A stretch of DNA of 10,633 nt from Candidatus Sabulitectum sp. (lineage in GTDB: Bacteria > Fermentibacterota > Fermentibacteria > Fermentibacterales > JCC-6): assembly GCA_029940175.1 (NCBI GenBank), contig JAOZRM010000106.1, positions 1 through 10,633 of the forward strand. Direction: 5' to 3'. The notes under the pieces are model-generated. The model saw only the letters and a program-made list of their open reading frames with translations, was not told the DNA's origin and did not search any database. Below are positions 1-5,292 of this stretch, piece after piece. Numbering within the stretch: position 1 is the stretch's first letter; each line of letters opens with the position of its first letter. Position numbers and translations under genes: made by a program.

Positions 1-26
1 AGGCAGAAATCCAATGAAATTCGGGC

Positions 27-191
27 TCAAATGAAAGTTTGTGAAATTTGCGGGCTAATGCCTGTTATAGCAACAATTCTTCCGAGATCAAGCAGATTTT
101 CCCACGCAACCTCCCTTGGAGTTCCCGTATTTTTCGAGAGGAACTCCTTCCTCTGATCATTCAGCAGTCTTTCCAAATATATAGTTTCCAC
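27..191 (-). CDS. Possible small protein, 54 aa, unknown function
   Basis: This is a short open frame with a GTG start (191-189) and a TGA stop (29-27). A strong Shine-Dalgarno core AGGAGG (201-196) lies 4 nt upstream, and an in-frame TGA directly precedes the start, so the frame cannot extend further upstream. The product is charged and amphipathic (it starts METIYLERLLNDQRKEFLSK and contains an LLDLGRIVAITGI stretch), with no signal peptide, no membrane segment and no family I recognise. A promoter-like pair and a 19-bp dyad lie upstream, and the gene would be divergent from the Fur-like regulator. The opposite strand is also open here, so coding is not certain. The ribosome binding site is the best evidence. 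Confidence 0.42.
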   Translation of the reverse strand: METIYLERLLNDQRKEFLSKNTGTPREVAWENLLDLGRIVAITGISPQISQTFI

Positions 192-207
192 TCAACCTCC
201 TGCCGAA

Positions 208-236
208 ACAATACATACACATCCCAACACTGTCAA
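208..236 (-). promoter_or_regulatory. Candidate sigma-70 promoter for the small minus-strand gene
   Basis: On the minus strand a perfect -35 TTGACA (236-231) is followed after 17 nt by TATTGT (213-208), which matches four of six -10 bases. The predicted start near 201 falls at the ribosome binding site, so the leader would be unusually short. That weakens the call. Confidence 0.35.
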
Positions 237-242
237 TGTTGG
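224..242. promoter_or_regulatory. 19-bp imperfect palindrome, operator-like
   Basis: CCAACA (224-229) and TGTTGG (237-242) are inverted around a centre that also pairs (TG-T-CA). Only one base pair (230/236) is mismatched. It covers the -35 element of the candidate minus-strand promoter, where a repressor would block RNA polymerase. The 8-bp palindrome GGTTAACC overlaps its right end (241-248). No cognate regulator can be named. Confidence 0.4.
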
Positions 243-308
243 TTAACCCCTCTAACCCACGACTGTAAGTATTGGTTGAGAATGATAAAGATCGGACAAC
301 AGAATCAT

Positions 309-320
309 GAACCTAGGTTC
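309..320. promoter_or_regulatory. 12-bp perfect palindrome GAACCTAGGTTC
   Basis: This perfect 12-bp inverted repeat lies in the 285-nt gap between the small minus-strand gene and the Fur-like gene. It might be an operator, but no promoter overlaps it clearly. The rest of the gap (about 243-414) shows nothing else I can assign. Confidence 0.25.
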
Positions 321-414
321 TCTCAGTTCAATGGAATGTGAAAGATTCCAATGACCACCGGGATGATAAAAGAAGATAATGACCGTTTGTGGGAAAGGGA
401 CAAGTTGATTCCTG

Positions 415-442
415 TTGACTGATCACTAAAAACTAAGATATT
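415..442 (+). promoter_or_regulatory. Candidate promoter of the Fur-family regulator gene
   Basis: TTGACT (415-420, five of six -35 matches) is followed after 16 nt by GATATT (437-442, four of six -10 matches). The predicted start, near 449, falls inside the operator-like dyad at 448-463. This is the same arrangement as at the metal-transport promoter, and that parallel is the main support for a mediocre promoter. Confidence 0.4.
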
Positions 443-447
443 CCTTG

Positions 448-463
448 TTGCAAACATTCTCAA
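448..463 (+). promoter_or_regulatory. Candidate autoregulatory operator of the Fur-like protein
   Basis: TTGCAAACATTCTCAA matches the operator at 962-977 (TTGCGATGATTCGCAA) at 12 of 16 positions. It keeps the half-site pattern TTGCRA...ATTCkCAA. It ends one base before the AAAGGAG ribosome binding site (465-471), so a bound regulator would block transcription and possibly ribosome access. Confidence 0.5.
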
Positions 464-476
464 TAAAGGAGTCTGA

Positions 477-911
477 ATGTCTCATTGCCATACCTACTTG
501 AAAAAACTACGTGACCATGGTTACAGAATTACACCTCAAAGGGAAATAATAATACAGATCATTGCCCATTGTGGTAAACACATGTCTGCTGAAGAAGTAA
601 TGGAATTGGTAAGAGAAAAATCCAGTTCTATAAACATTGCCACAGTCTATAGAACACTGGATATGATGGTCGAGAATGGATTGGCAAGCAAGTTTGATTC
701 AGGTAATGGGAAAACAGCATACGCTACCGGTAAGCACGGTCCTCATATTCATCTGGTGTGTAAACACTGTGGTTCTGTCACCAAGGTATCTGAAAACGAC
801 ATTTCCGCATTTCTTGAAAAAATCGAGGATCTTTACGATTTTGATTGTCATCCATATCATTTTTCCATCAATGGCCTGTGCAGCGATTGCAGACACTCAG
901 AAAGCAATTGA
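477..911 (+). CDS. Fur-family metal-responsive transcriptional regulator
   Basis: The 144-aa protein has the usual Fur/Zur/Nur/PerR length and layout. An N-terminal winged helix (about 8-80) contains the family hallmark TPQR (19-22) and a recognition helix around NIATVYRTLDMM (53-64). The C-terminal metal-binding and dimerisation half has HGPHIHLVCKHCG (87-99). Two CxxC pairs (C95/C98, C135/C138) are the expected structural zinc site. H87, H90 and H92 are likely regulatory metal ligands. AAAGGAG lies 5 nt before the ATG. The next operon is a Ni/Co/Zn-type transporter, and related dyads precede both units, so the protein probably represses metal uptake when its metal is plentiful. Whether it senses Zn (Zur), Ni (Nur) or another metal cannot be read from the sequence. 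The N-terminal HCH (3-5) is unusual. Confidence 0.93.
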   Translation: MSHCHTYLKKLRDHGYRITPQREIIIQIIAHCGKHMSAEEVMELVREKSSSINIATVYRTLDMMVENGLASKFDSGNGKTAYATGKHGPHIHLVCKHCGSVTKVSENDISAFLEKIEDLYDFDCHPYHFSINGLCSDCRHSESN

Positions 912-933
912 GCCTTCAGATACTCACAGGAAG

Positions 934-962
934 TTGACACTCCGATTTTGAAAGTGGATAAT
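934..962 (+). promoter_or_regulatory. Promoter of the metal-uptake operon
   Basis: A perfect -35 TTGACA (934-939), a 17-nt spacer and GATAAT (957-962, five of six) form a near-consensus sigma-70 promoter. The start is predicted near 968-970, which leaves a leader of about 125 nt before the lipoprotein gene. The two operator dyads begin at the last base of the -10, so this looks like a strong promoter held under repression. Confidence 0.75.
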
Positions 963-977
963 TGCGATGATTCGCAA
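962..977 (+). promoter_or_regulatory. Candidate Fur-family operator, site 1
   Basis: TTGCGATGATTCGCAA is an inverted repeat with perfect 6-nt arms (TTGCGA/TCGCAA) around TGAT. It overlaps the -10 and the predicted transcription start of the metal-uptake operon. The neighbouring Fur-like protein is the obvious candidate ligand. The assignment rests on position, symmetry and recurrence. Confidence 0.7.
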
Positions 978-993
978 GTGCAATAATTCGCAT
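978..993 (+). promoter_or_regulatory. Candidate Fur-family operator, site 2
   Basis: GTGCAATAATTCGCAT directly follows site 1, giving a 16-bp tandem period. Its inner arms TGCAA/TCGCA are inverted with one mismatch, and the right half ATTCGCA is identical to that of site 1. Two adjacent sites on the same DNA suggest cooperative binding of dimers. Confidence 0.6.
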
Positions 994-1094
994 CGACCTC
1001 CGCTTGGGTTAACTGCTCGATAACAGAAGCAATTACAGAAGTAGCTTTCTGTTTTGTTGCAGGTATAAAGGAAAGTACAAACAGGGAGGCAGTA

Positions 1095-1943
1095 ATGTCT
1101 AAAAGAACGGTAATACTTGTATCATTGCTACTCGCTCTCAGTCTGGTCTTCGCATCCTGCGGTGCAGACGAGACCAACATTAATACAGAGGAAACAACTG
1201 TTGAAGTGCAGGAAGTCACGGGTGATCTTGTATTCGCAGCAAACGGAGAAGACTTTGTTCGCGCCGGTTTTGTATCCAGCGACGGTTGGTATATCACATT
1301 CAGACATGTTTATGTAACCATCACTGATGTTGCAGCGTATCAGACCGACCCGCCATACGATCCTCATACAGGTGATGAAGTTTCCGGTGATGTTGCTGCT
1401 GAGCTTAGCGGTGTTTTCACCATTGATCTGGCCGAAGGTGACCAGCATGCAGAACCTGTTCTTGTTGGCATTCTTGAAGACGTTCCCGCAGGTCATTACA
1501 ATGCTCTTTCCTGGAGCATGGTTCCTGCCGAGGAAGGGCCTTCCCAGGGTTACAGCATTTACATTGATGCTCAGGCTGAAAAGGGAGATCAATCGTACAA
1601 TGTGTTCCTGGGATTCCAGCATGGCTACAGATACACTGCCGGTGAATTTGTGGGTGATGTCAGGAAAGGCTTCGTAACATCCGAATCTGCCGGAGATCTG
1701 GAAATGACCTTTCACTTCGACCACATTTTCGGAGACATTGAACAACCTGCCGACTGTGATCTCAATATGATGGCTATCGGATTCGAGCCCTTTGCAGAAC
1801 TGATGCAGGAAGGTACAGTATCTGAAGACCTGATATCTCTTTCCGAGAACCTTACTGAGGAGACATACACGAAGCTTCTTGAAGCTCTTTCAACACTTGG
1901 ACACACAGGAGAAGGACATTGTCACTGCACAGTGATCCAGTAA
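1095..1943 (+). CDS. His-rich lipoprotein of the metal-uptake operon
   Basis: The 282-aa product begins with a lipoprotein signal peptide and a lipobox ending VFAS-C22. It should therefore be lipid-anchored on the periplasmic or outer face. The mature part looks like a beta-rich domain (about 42-235). It carries many histidines (H71, H91, H118, H134, H176, H207, H210), including FHFDHIFGD (206-214), and ends in GHTGEGHCHC (269-278). The last motif is a plausible metal-binding tail. GGGAGG (1084-1089) lies 5 nt before the ATG. It is the first gene of the operon, behind the candidate metal-regulated promoter, and overlaps the next gene by 25 nt. I infer that it captures metal for the CbiM/Q/O transporter. 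The domain vaguely recalls DUF4382-type proteins, but I cannot assign a family firmly. Confidence 0.85.
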   Translation: MSKRTVILVSLLLALSLVFASCGADETNINTEETTVEVQEVTGDLVFAANGEDFVRAGFVSSDGWYITFRHVYVTITDVAAYQTDPPYDPHTGDEVSGDVAAELSGVFTIDLAEGDQHAEPVLVGILEDVPAGHYNALSWSMVPAEEGPSQGYSIYIDAQAEKGDQSYNVFLGFQHGYRYTAGEFVGDVRKGFVTSESAGDLEMTFHFDHIFGDIEQPADCDLNMMAIGFEPFAELMQEGTVSEDLISLSENLTEETYTKLLEALSTLGHTGEGHCHCTVIQ

Positions 1944-2389
1944 AGGGTCTGCTGCTCTCAGCATCTGTGTTGTTTGCCTCCTTTCCTGTACTCGGTCACG
2001 GAGCACGGGTGGTGTGGGAAGTTCAAGGTGACTCCATTCATATTTCTGCAGCATTCGATGATGGACTGCCCATGGATAGAGCGCAGGTAACAGTATTTTC
2101 AGCGACTGAGCCATCAGAACCTTACATAAGCGGGATGACTGATGAGAACGGGGAGTTCGCATTCCTGCCGGACATAGAACAGTCACTGAGCTGGGATGTA
2201 CAGGTCCGCAAAGCCGGACACGGTGATATGGTCCATTTCTCCCTTGCGGAGGAATCAGAAGATTTTATCGAGCAGAGGGGATTAACCACACTTCAGATAA
2301 TACTTATGTCTGCCTGTGTGGTCTGGGGCTTTATTGGCACCGCTCTGTTCTTTGCCTCAAAGCGAAAAGGTCAGAATGCACATTCCTGA
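1919..2389 (+). CDS. NikL-like membrane-anchored auxiliary protein of the transporter
   Basis: The 156-aa product has a signal peptide (about 1-26). The mature N-terminus is near H27-G28, and a leading His-Gly is common in auxiliary proteins of Ni/Co transporters. A small carboxypeptidase-regulatory-like beta sandwich follows (about 30-110, with the typical MTDENGEFAFLPD at 73-85). A single C-terminal membrane helix (about 124-146) ends in a basic SKRKG stretch. The start is TTG (1919-1921), supported by AGGAG at 1907-1911 with 7-nt spacing and by the signal peptide that follows. It overlaps the lipoprotein gene by 25 nt and cbiM by 14 nt. Such proteins (NikL) take the place of CbiN/NikN in some ECF nickel/cobalt systems and are thought to help the S component load metal. 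Confidence 0.78.
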   Translation: MSLHSDPVKGLLLSASVLFASFPVLGHGARVVWEVQGDSIHISAAFDDGLPMDRAQVTVFSATEPSEPYISGMTDENGEFAFLPDIEQSLSWDVQVRKAGHGDMVHFSLAEESEDFIEQRGLTTLQIILMSACVVWGFIGTALFFASKRKGQNAHS

Positions 2390-3008
2390 CGGTATGCTGC
2401 CTGCGGAAGTGTGTATTGCAGGGTATGCAGGAACTGCCTTTCTTGCATGGCTCTCTGTGAAAAAGGCAAAATCTACCACCGAAGATTCAGCCAGAGTTGT
2501 TTCAAGGGCTTCAGTCATGGCAGCTGCCTTTTTTGTGGTATCATGGGTTCATATTCCCATTCCTCCAGTGAGTGTTCATCCTGTACTGGCTGGCCTTATG
2601 GGAATTCTTCTCGGTTGGATATCCTTCCCGGCAATACTTGTGGGACTGTTTTTTCAGGCAGCAATGTTCGGCCATGGAGGTTTTACCACTCTTGGTGTTA
2701 ATGCTCTTACTATGGGGGGAGCAGCACTGCTGGCATGGGGTGCATTCCGTCTGCTGAAGGGCAATGAAAAAGGAGTTAAATCCCTTATACCCGGGTTTGT
2801 AGCAGGATTAACAGGGGTAGTTCTTGCAGTTGTATTTACCGGTTCCATTCTGATTCTTACAATACCGGAGCATATTGATGCGGGAGTAGAATTCTCAAGC
2901 ATTCTTGCCATGGCTGCTGCACATCTCCCTTTAGCATTGGCAGAGGGAGTTTTTACCGCTCTTGTAGCCCGTTTCCTGCTGAAGGTCAGACCGGATGTGC
3001 TGGCATGA
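2376..3008 (+). CDS. cbiM: CbiM/NikM-type substrate-binding membrane subunit of an ECF metal transporter
   Basis: This 210-aa membrane protein begins MHIPDGMLPA, the signature N-terminus of CbiM/NikM. In that family the free N-terminus and His2 coordinate the metal, so the start must be the ATG at 2376. An upstream in-frame ATG at 2316 would destroy this site. AAAGG (2366-2370) lies 5 nt before it. Other family marks are H59, H68 in VHPVLAG (67-73), probably the conserved metal-ligand His, and GHGGFTTLGVNALTMGG (99-115). Several hydrophobic helices span the chain. It is the S component that binds Ni2+ or Co2+; a zinc role cannot be excluded with a Fur-like regulator next door. It overlaps its upstream and downstream neighbours by 14 nt each. 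Confidence 0.95.
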   Translation: MHIPDGMLPAEVCIAGYAGTAFLAWLSVKKAKSTTEDSARVVSRASVMAAAFFVVSWVHIPIPPVSVHPVLAGLMGILLGWISFPAILVGLFFQAAMFGHGGFTTLGVNALTMGGAALLAWGAFRLLKGNEKGVKSLIPGFVAGLTGVVLAVVFTGSILILTIPEHIDAGVEFSSILAMAAAHLPLALAEGVFTALVARFLLKVRPDVLA

Positions 3009-3777
3009 AATGTTAACAAACTATAGGATGAAACTGTTTGAAGACTGGGACACCACACTGAAAGTTCCCAGTCTGTTTCTTCTTATGATGTCCATGGCTT
3101 TCATCAGAGATCAGAGGCTGATGTTCCTGTTGCCATCTATTGCAGCTATTCTTTTCACTACATCCGGCATTAAACTCTCACTTCTTCTTTCCAGGTTTCG
3201 TGCTCCTGTTCTTTTTCTGCTGTTCGTCAGTGTTTTTCTGATCCTTTTCTCTGAAGGTGAGACGCTTTTCAGAATAGGTCCTTTTGCTCTGAAATCCCGG
3301 GGAGTTACCTTGGCACTGAATACATCAGTGCGGGTTCTTTGCATTATCACAGTGGGAATAGTAATGGTGAACACAACTCCGCTTGCTGGATTGTCCGGAA
3401 AACTTCAAAAAATGAGAATCCCAAAAATACTGGTTGATATCGGCATTCTTACAGGTAGATACATCATGGTCATTGGTGAGGATTTCAGGAAAATGAGAGC
3501 CTCCAGAAAACTCAGGGGATATGTGCCCGGGAAAAGTATATCTCAACGTTTTAGAGTCATTGTTCCAACTGCAGCTACACTGCTGCTCAGAGGATTCCAG
3601 CAGTCCGAGATGGTATTTAATGCAATGCATATGCGAGGCTATGGGAACACTGTTTCCAGTACAGCAGTAAGTGATCAACCGGAAAGGCCATCCAGATTCA
3701 ACATGATTATGTTCTTTTCAACACTGGCCATGTCTGCAGTTCTTATAGTTTTGGAAGTATCTCTTGAAGCCGGATAA
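2995..3777 (+). CDS. cbiQ: CbiQ/NikQ-type transmembrane (T) subunit of the ECF metal transporter
   Basis: This membrane protein has 260 aa from the ATG at 2995. It has hydrophobic segments at about 25-60, 70-86, 103-125 and 236-256. The cytoplasmic region has two Ala-x-x-x-Arg-Gly-like coupling motifs (ASRKLRGY, 169-176, and AMHMRGYG, 210-217), which in CbiQ/EcfT touch the ATPase. The T subunit passes ATPase movement to CbiM. The start is not fully fixed: 2995 has GAAGG 9 nt upstream and gives the same 14-nt overlap as its neighbours, but ATG codons at 3010 and 3028 are possible. Confidence 0.92.
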   Translation: MCWHEMLTNYRMKLFEDWDTTLKVPSLFLLMMSMAFIRDQRLMFLLPSIAAILFTTSGIKLSLLLSRFRAPVLFLLFVSVFLILFSEGETLFRIGPFALKSRGVTLALNTSVRVLCIITVGIVMVNTTPLAGLSGKLQKMRIPKILVDIGILTGRYIMVIGEDFRKMRASRKLRGYVPGKSISQRFRVIVPTAATLLLRGFQQSEMVFNAMHMRGYGNTVSSTAVSDQPERPSRFNMIMFFSTLAMSAVLIVLEVSLEAG

Positions 3778-4531
3778 ACAAAACGGTACACACATTTCCA
3801 TTAAGAACCTGTTGTTCTCCTACCCTCCCCGGCAACCACTTCTAAGTGGTGTTAATATGGAAGTACTGCCAGGAGAAAAGGTGGGAATAATCGGCCCTAA
3901 CGGATCAGGCAAAACTACTCTTTTTCTGCTTCTGGCGGGAATACTTACCCCGGACAGGGGTTCTCTGGAGGTTCTAGATTCTCCGGTTAAAACAAGAGTC
4001 TTTAATCGCGACCTGGGCTTTGTCTTTCAGAATCCTGATGATCAGCTTTTCTGTCCCACAGTAAGGGATGATCTGGCTTTCGGACTTCTCAATCTGGGCT
4101 ATTCGGGGGAAGAAGCAGATTCAATAGTTAATGAATACCTCACCGACATGAAGATGTTTGATCTGGCAGAAAGACCTCCGCACAATCTGTCCGGCGGAGA
4201 GAAAAGAATGATATCAATTGGAGGAGTGATGATCATGAACCCTGCCGTGGTCATTCTTGATGAACCGGAATCAAGTCTGGATTGTCAGGCAAGAAGGAAA
4301 CTGATAGAGTTTCTGAACGATTCAGAAGAAACTCTGCTGATTGCTTCCCATGATCTGGAATTCCTTCTTGAGACCTGCGAAAGAGTCTTGATACTTGATA
4401 ACGGTCAGATCTGTGCTGACGGGCATTCAAGAACCATTATGAGTAATGAGATGCTTATGAACTCACACGGATTCGAGAAACCCCACTCCCTTGTTCCCCA
4501 CACCGAGCTCCATCACAAGCCATCTCACTGA
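3764..4531 (+). CDS. cbiO: CbiO/NikO-type ATPase of the ECF metal transporter
   Basis: The 255-aa ABC ATPase has every motif in order: Walker A GPNGSGKTT (44-52), Q-loop FQNPDDQLF (88-96), signature LSGGEKR (142-148), Walker B VVILDEPE (162-169) and switch His in ASHDLE (194-199). The sequence FQNPDDQLF is typical of CbiO/EcfA. The C-terminus is His-rich (six His in the last 21 residues), as in many metal-transport ATPases. The start is TTG (3764-3766) with GGAAG (3753-3757) 6 nt upstream. The next Met lies inside the domain, so TTG is the sensible choice. It overlaps cbiQ by 14 nt and ends the operon, with a terminator starting 42 nt downstream. It powers metal uptake with CbiQ and CbiM. Confidence 0.96.
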   Translation: MKPDKQNGTHISIKNLLFSYPPRQPLLSGVNMEVLPGEKVGIIGPNGSGKTTLFLLLAGILTPDRGSLEVLDSPVKTRVFNRDLGFVFQNPDDQLFCPTVRDDLAFGLLNLGYSGEEADSIVNEYLTDMKMFDLAERPPHNLSGGEKRMISIGGVMIMNPAVVILDEPESSLDCQARRKLIEFLNDSEETLLIASHDLEFLLETCERVLILDNGQICADGHSRTIMSNEMLMNSHGFEKPHSLVPHTELHHKPSH

Positions 4532-4573
4532 TCAGAACTTAGGCAGGGAAGTAACTCATTCAACCTCCTGATG

Positions 4574-4649
4574 GATTCCTCGGCTGTAGCCGTTACAAAA
4601 AAGAGCAGAGCTTTAGCTGCCCTGCTCATTTTTTGTGTAACGAGGAATC
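4574..4649. terminator. Bidirectional terminator between convergent operons
   Basis: The core stem GAGCAG (4603-4608)/CTGCTC (4622-4627) is flanked by A-rich and T-rich runs on both sides. Either strand therefore reads as a hairpin followed by six T's. The run pairs extend outward to TTACA (4593-4597)/TGTAA (4636-4640). Outside this, CGGCT/AGCCG (4581-4592) forms a second hairpin and GATTCCT/AGGAATC (4574-4580, 4643-4649) closes both. The whole can fold as a three-way junction. It ends cbiO from the left and the minus-strand selenoprotein pair from the right. Confidence 0.85.
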
Positions 4650-4650
4650 T

Positions 4651-5268
4651 TCAGTTACCGAGTATTACCTTGATGGAACCGAATGTACCGGCTTCCAGCA
4701 TCATTGTACCATTCAGCATGAACTGACAGCGGAAACTGCTCAGAAAGCCTGTTTCCCCTGTGGAACTGGGAGACTTGAGGGATACAGGTGCCATAGGTGT
4801 GTTAAATCCGTAAATACTTGGATCACCTGTCCCACTGTCCCATACCACTTCCATGATCAGATTATCGACTCCGTTAAACCAGAAGTGTGAGTCGAGTTCA
4901 ATTGTAAACCACTCACCTTCCTCAACTGAAATGGATTCAGTGTCACTTTGATGAACAAGGGTTCTTGAATTGGCAACGTAGTTATCCATGAATGTTGTAC
5001 CGAGTACTTCCTCAGAACAGTATCCAAGGTAGATCCTGAAGTTACCATAATCAGAAGAGGAAGTGTTTCCAGTTGTTCCTCTCTGCCAGGATAAAGACTC
5101 TATCTCCATTGCGGAACCAATTTCATCAGCTCTGGCTACCACCTGGTAGCGAATGCTGGCGCTTCAAAATCCACAGAATGGATCGCAGCTAGATGCTTCC
5201 GAGCTTCCGATAGTTATGCCTGCAAAACAGATGCTGGCTAAAAGCAGAATTATCGCTAATTGCTTCAA
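4651..5268 (-). CDS. Predicted secreted selenoprotein B (in-frame TGA at codon 35)
   Basis: Reading TGA 5166-5164 as selenocysteine gives 205 aa. The start is TTG (5268-5266) with GAAGGA 6 nt upstream and no alternative start in frame before a stop. Residues 1-17 are a signal peptide (ends ICFAG). The motif CDPFCGF-U35-SA gives a CxxU pair (C32, U35) with C28 nearby. The rest (about 38-205) is a beta-sandwich-like extracellular domain with NFRIYLGYC and FRCQFML, where C84 and C181 are conserved in the paralogue. The family is unknown to me. CxxU in other proteins is redox-active, so an exported oxidoreductase or metal/selenium-binding role is possible but unproven. It ends in a normal TGA (4653-4651) with no comparable hairpin after it. 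It lies 24 nt behind its paralogue, probably in one transcript. A plain gene call would start at an internal GTG (5142) and lose the signal peptide. Confidence 0.82.
5127..5158 (-). promoter_or_regulatory. Candidate SECIS element of selenoprotein B
   Basis: Starting 13 nt after the TGA, GCTACC-AGGT-GGTAGC (5150-5135) forms a perfect 6-bp stem with an AGGU loop. A lower stem CAGC (5158-5155)/GCTG (5130-5127) is separated by a 4x4 internal loop. The loop begins 19 nt after the UGA. It has G at its second position followed by GU, like the AGGU of the E. coli fdhF SECIS loop recognised by SelB. Confidence 0.8.
5164..5166 (-). other. In-frame TGA, predicted selenocysteine codon (U35 of protein B)
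   Basis: The frame is open from the TTG start at 5268 to this TGA and from it to the stop at 4651. The codon sits between FCGF and SAS, the same position (codon 35) as in the paralogue. Confidence 0.82.
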
Positions 5269-5292
5269 AGTACATCCTTCGTTTCTGTATTC

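Noticed and set aside
118..147. Inverted repeat GGAGTTCC/GGAACTCC as a terminator
   Set aside because: It has a 14-nt loop, no T run, and lies inside the candidate small gene; it may be coincidental.
1..156. Plus-strand frame open from the window edge to TGA at 154-156, possible end of an upstream gene
   Set aside because: The peptide is Ser/Arg/Phe-rich with no recognisable motif. The opposite frame has a strong ribosome binding site and a more protein-like sequence, so this looks like its shadow.
48..341. 97-codon open frame on the plus strand at the left edge
   Set aside because: It has no ribosome binding site, an unconvincing composition, and overlaps the better-supported minus-strand small gene and the palindromes of the intergenic region.
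857..1297. 146-codon minus-strand frame opposite the Fur-like and lipoprotein genes
   Set aside because: It crosses the promoter and operators of the metal operon and covers parts of two well-supported genes; it is a shadow frame.
477..4531. Alternative genetic code with TGA read as Trp or Gly
   Set aside because: The Fur-like, NikL-like, CbiM and CbiO genes end with TGA at the lengths expected for their families, so TGA is a stop in this genome.
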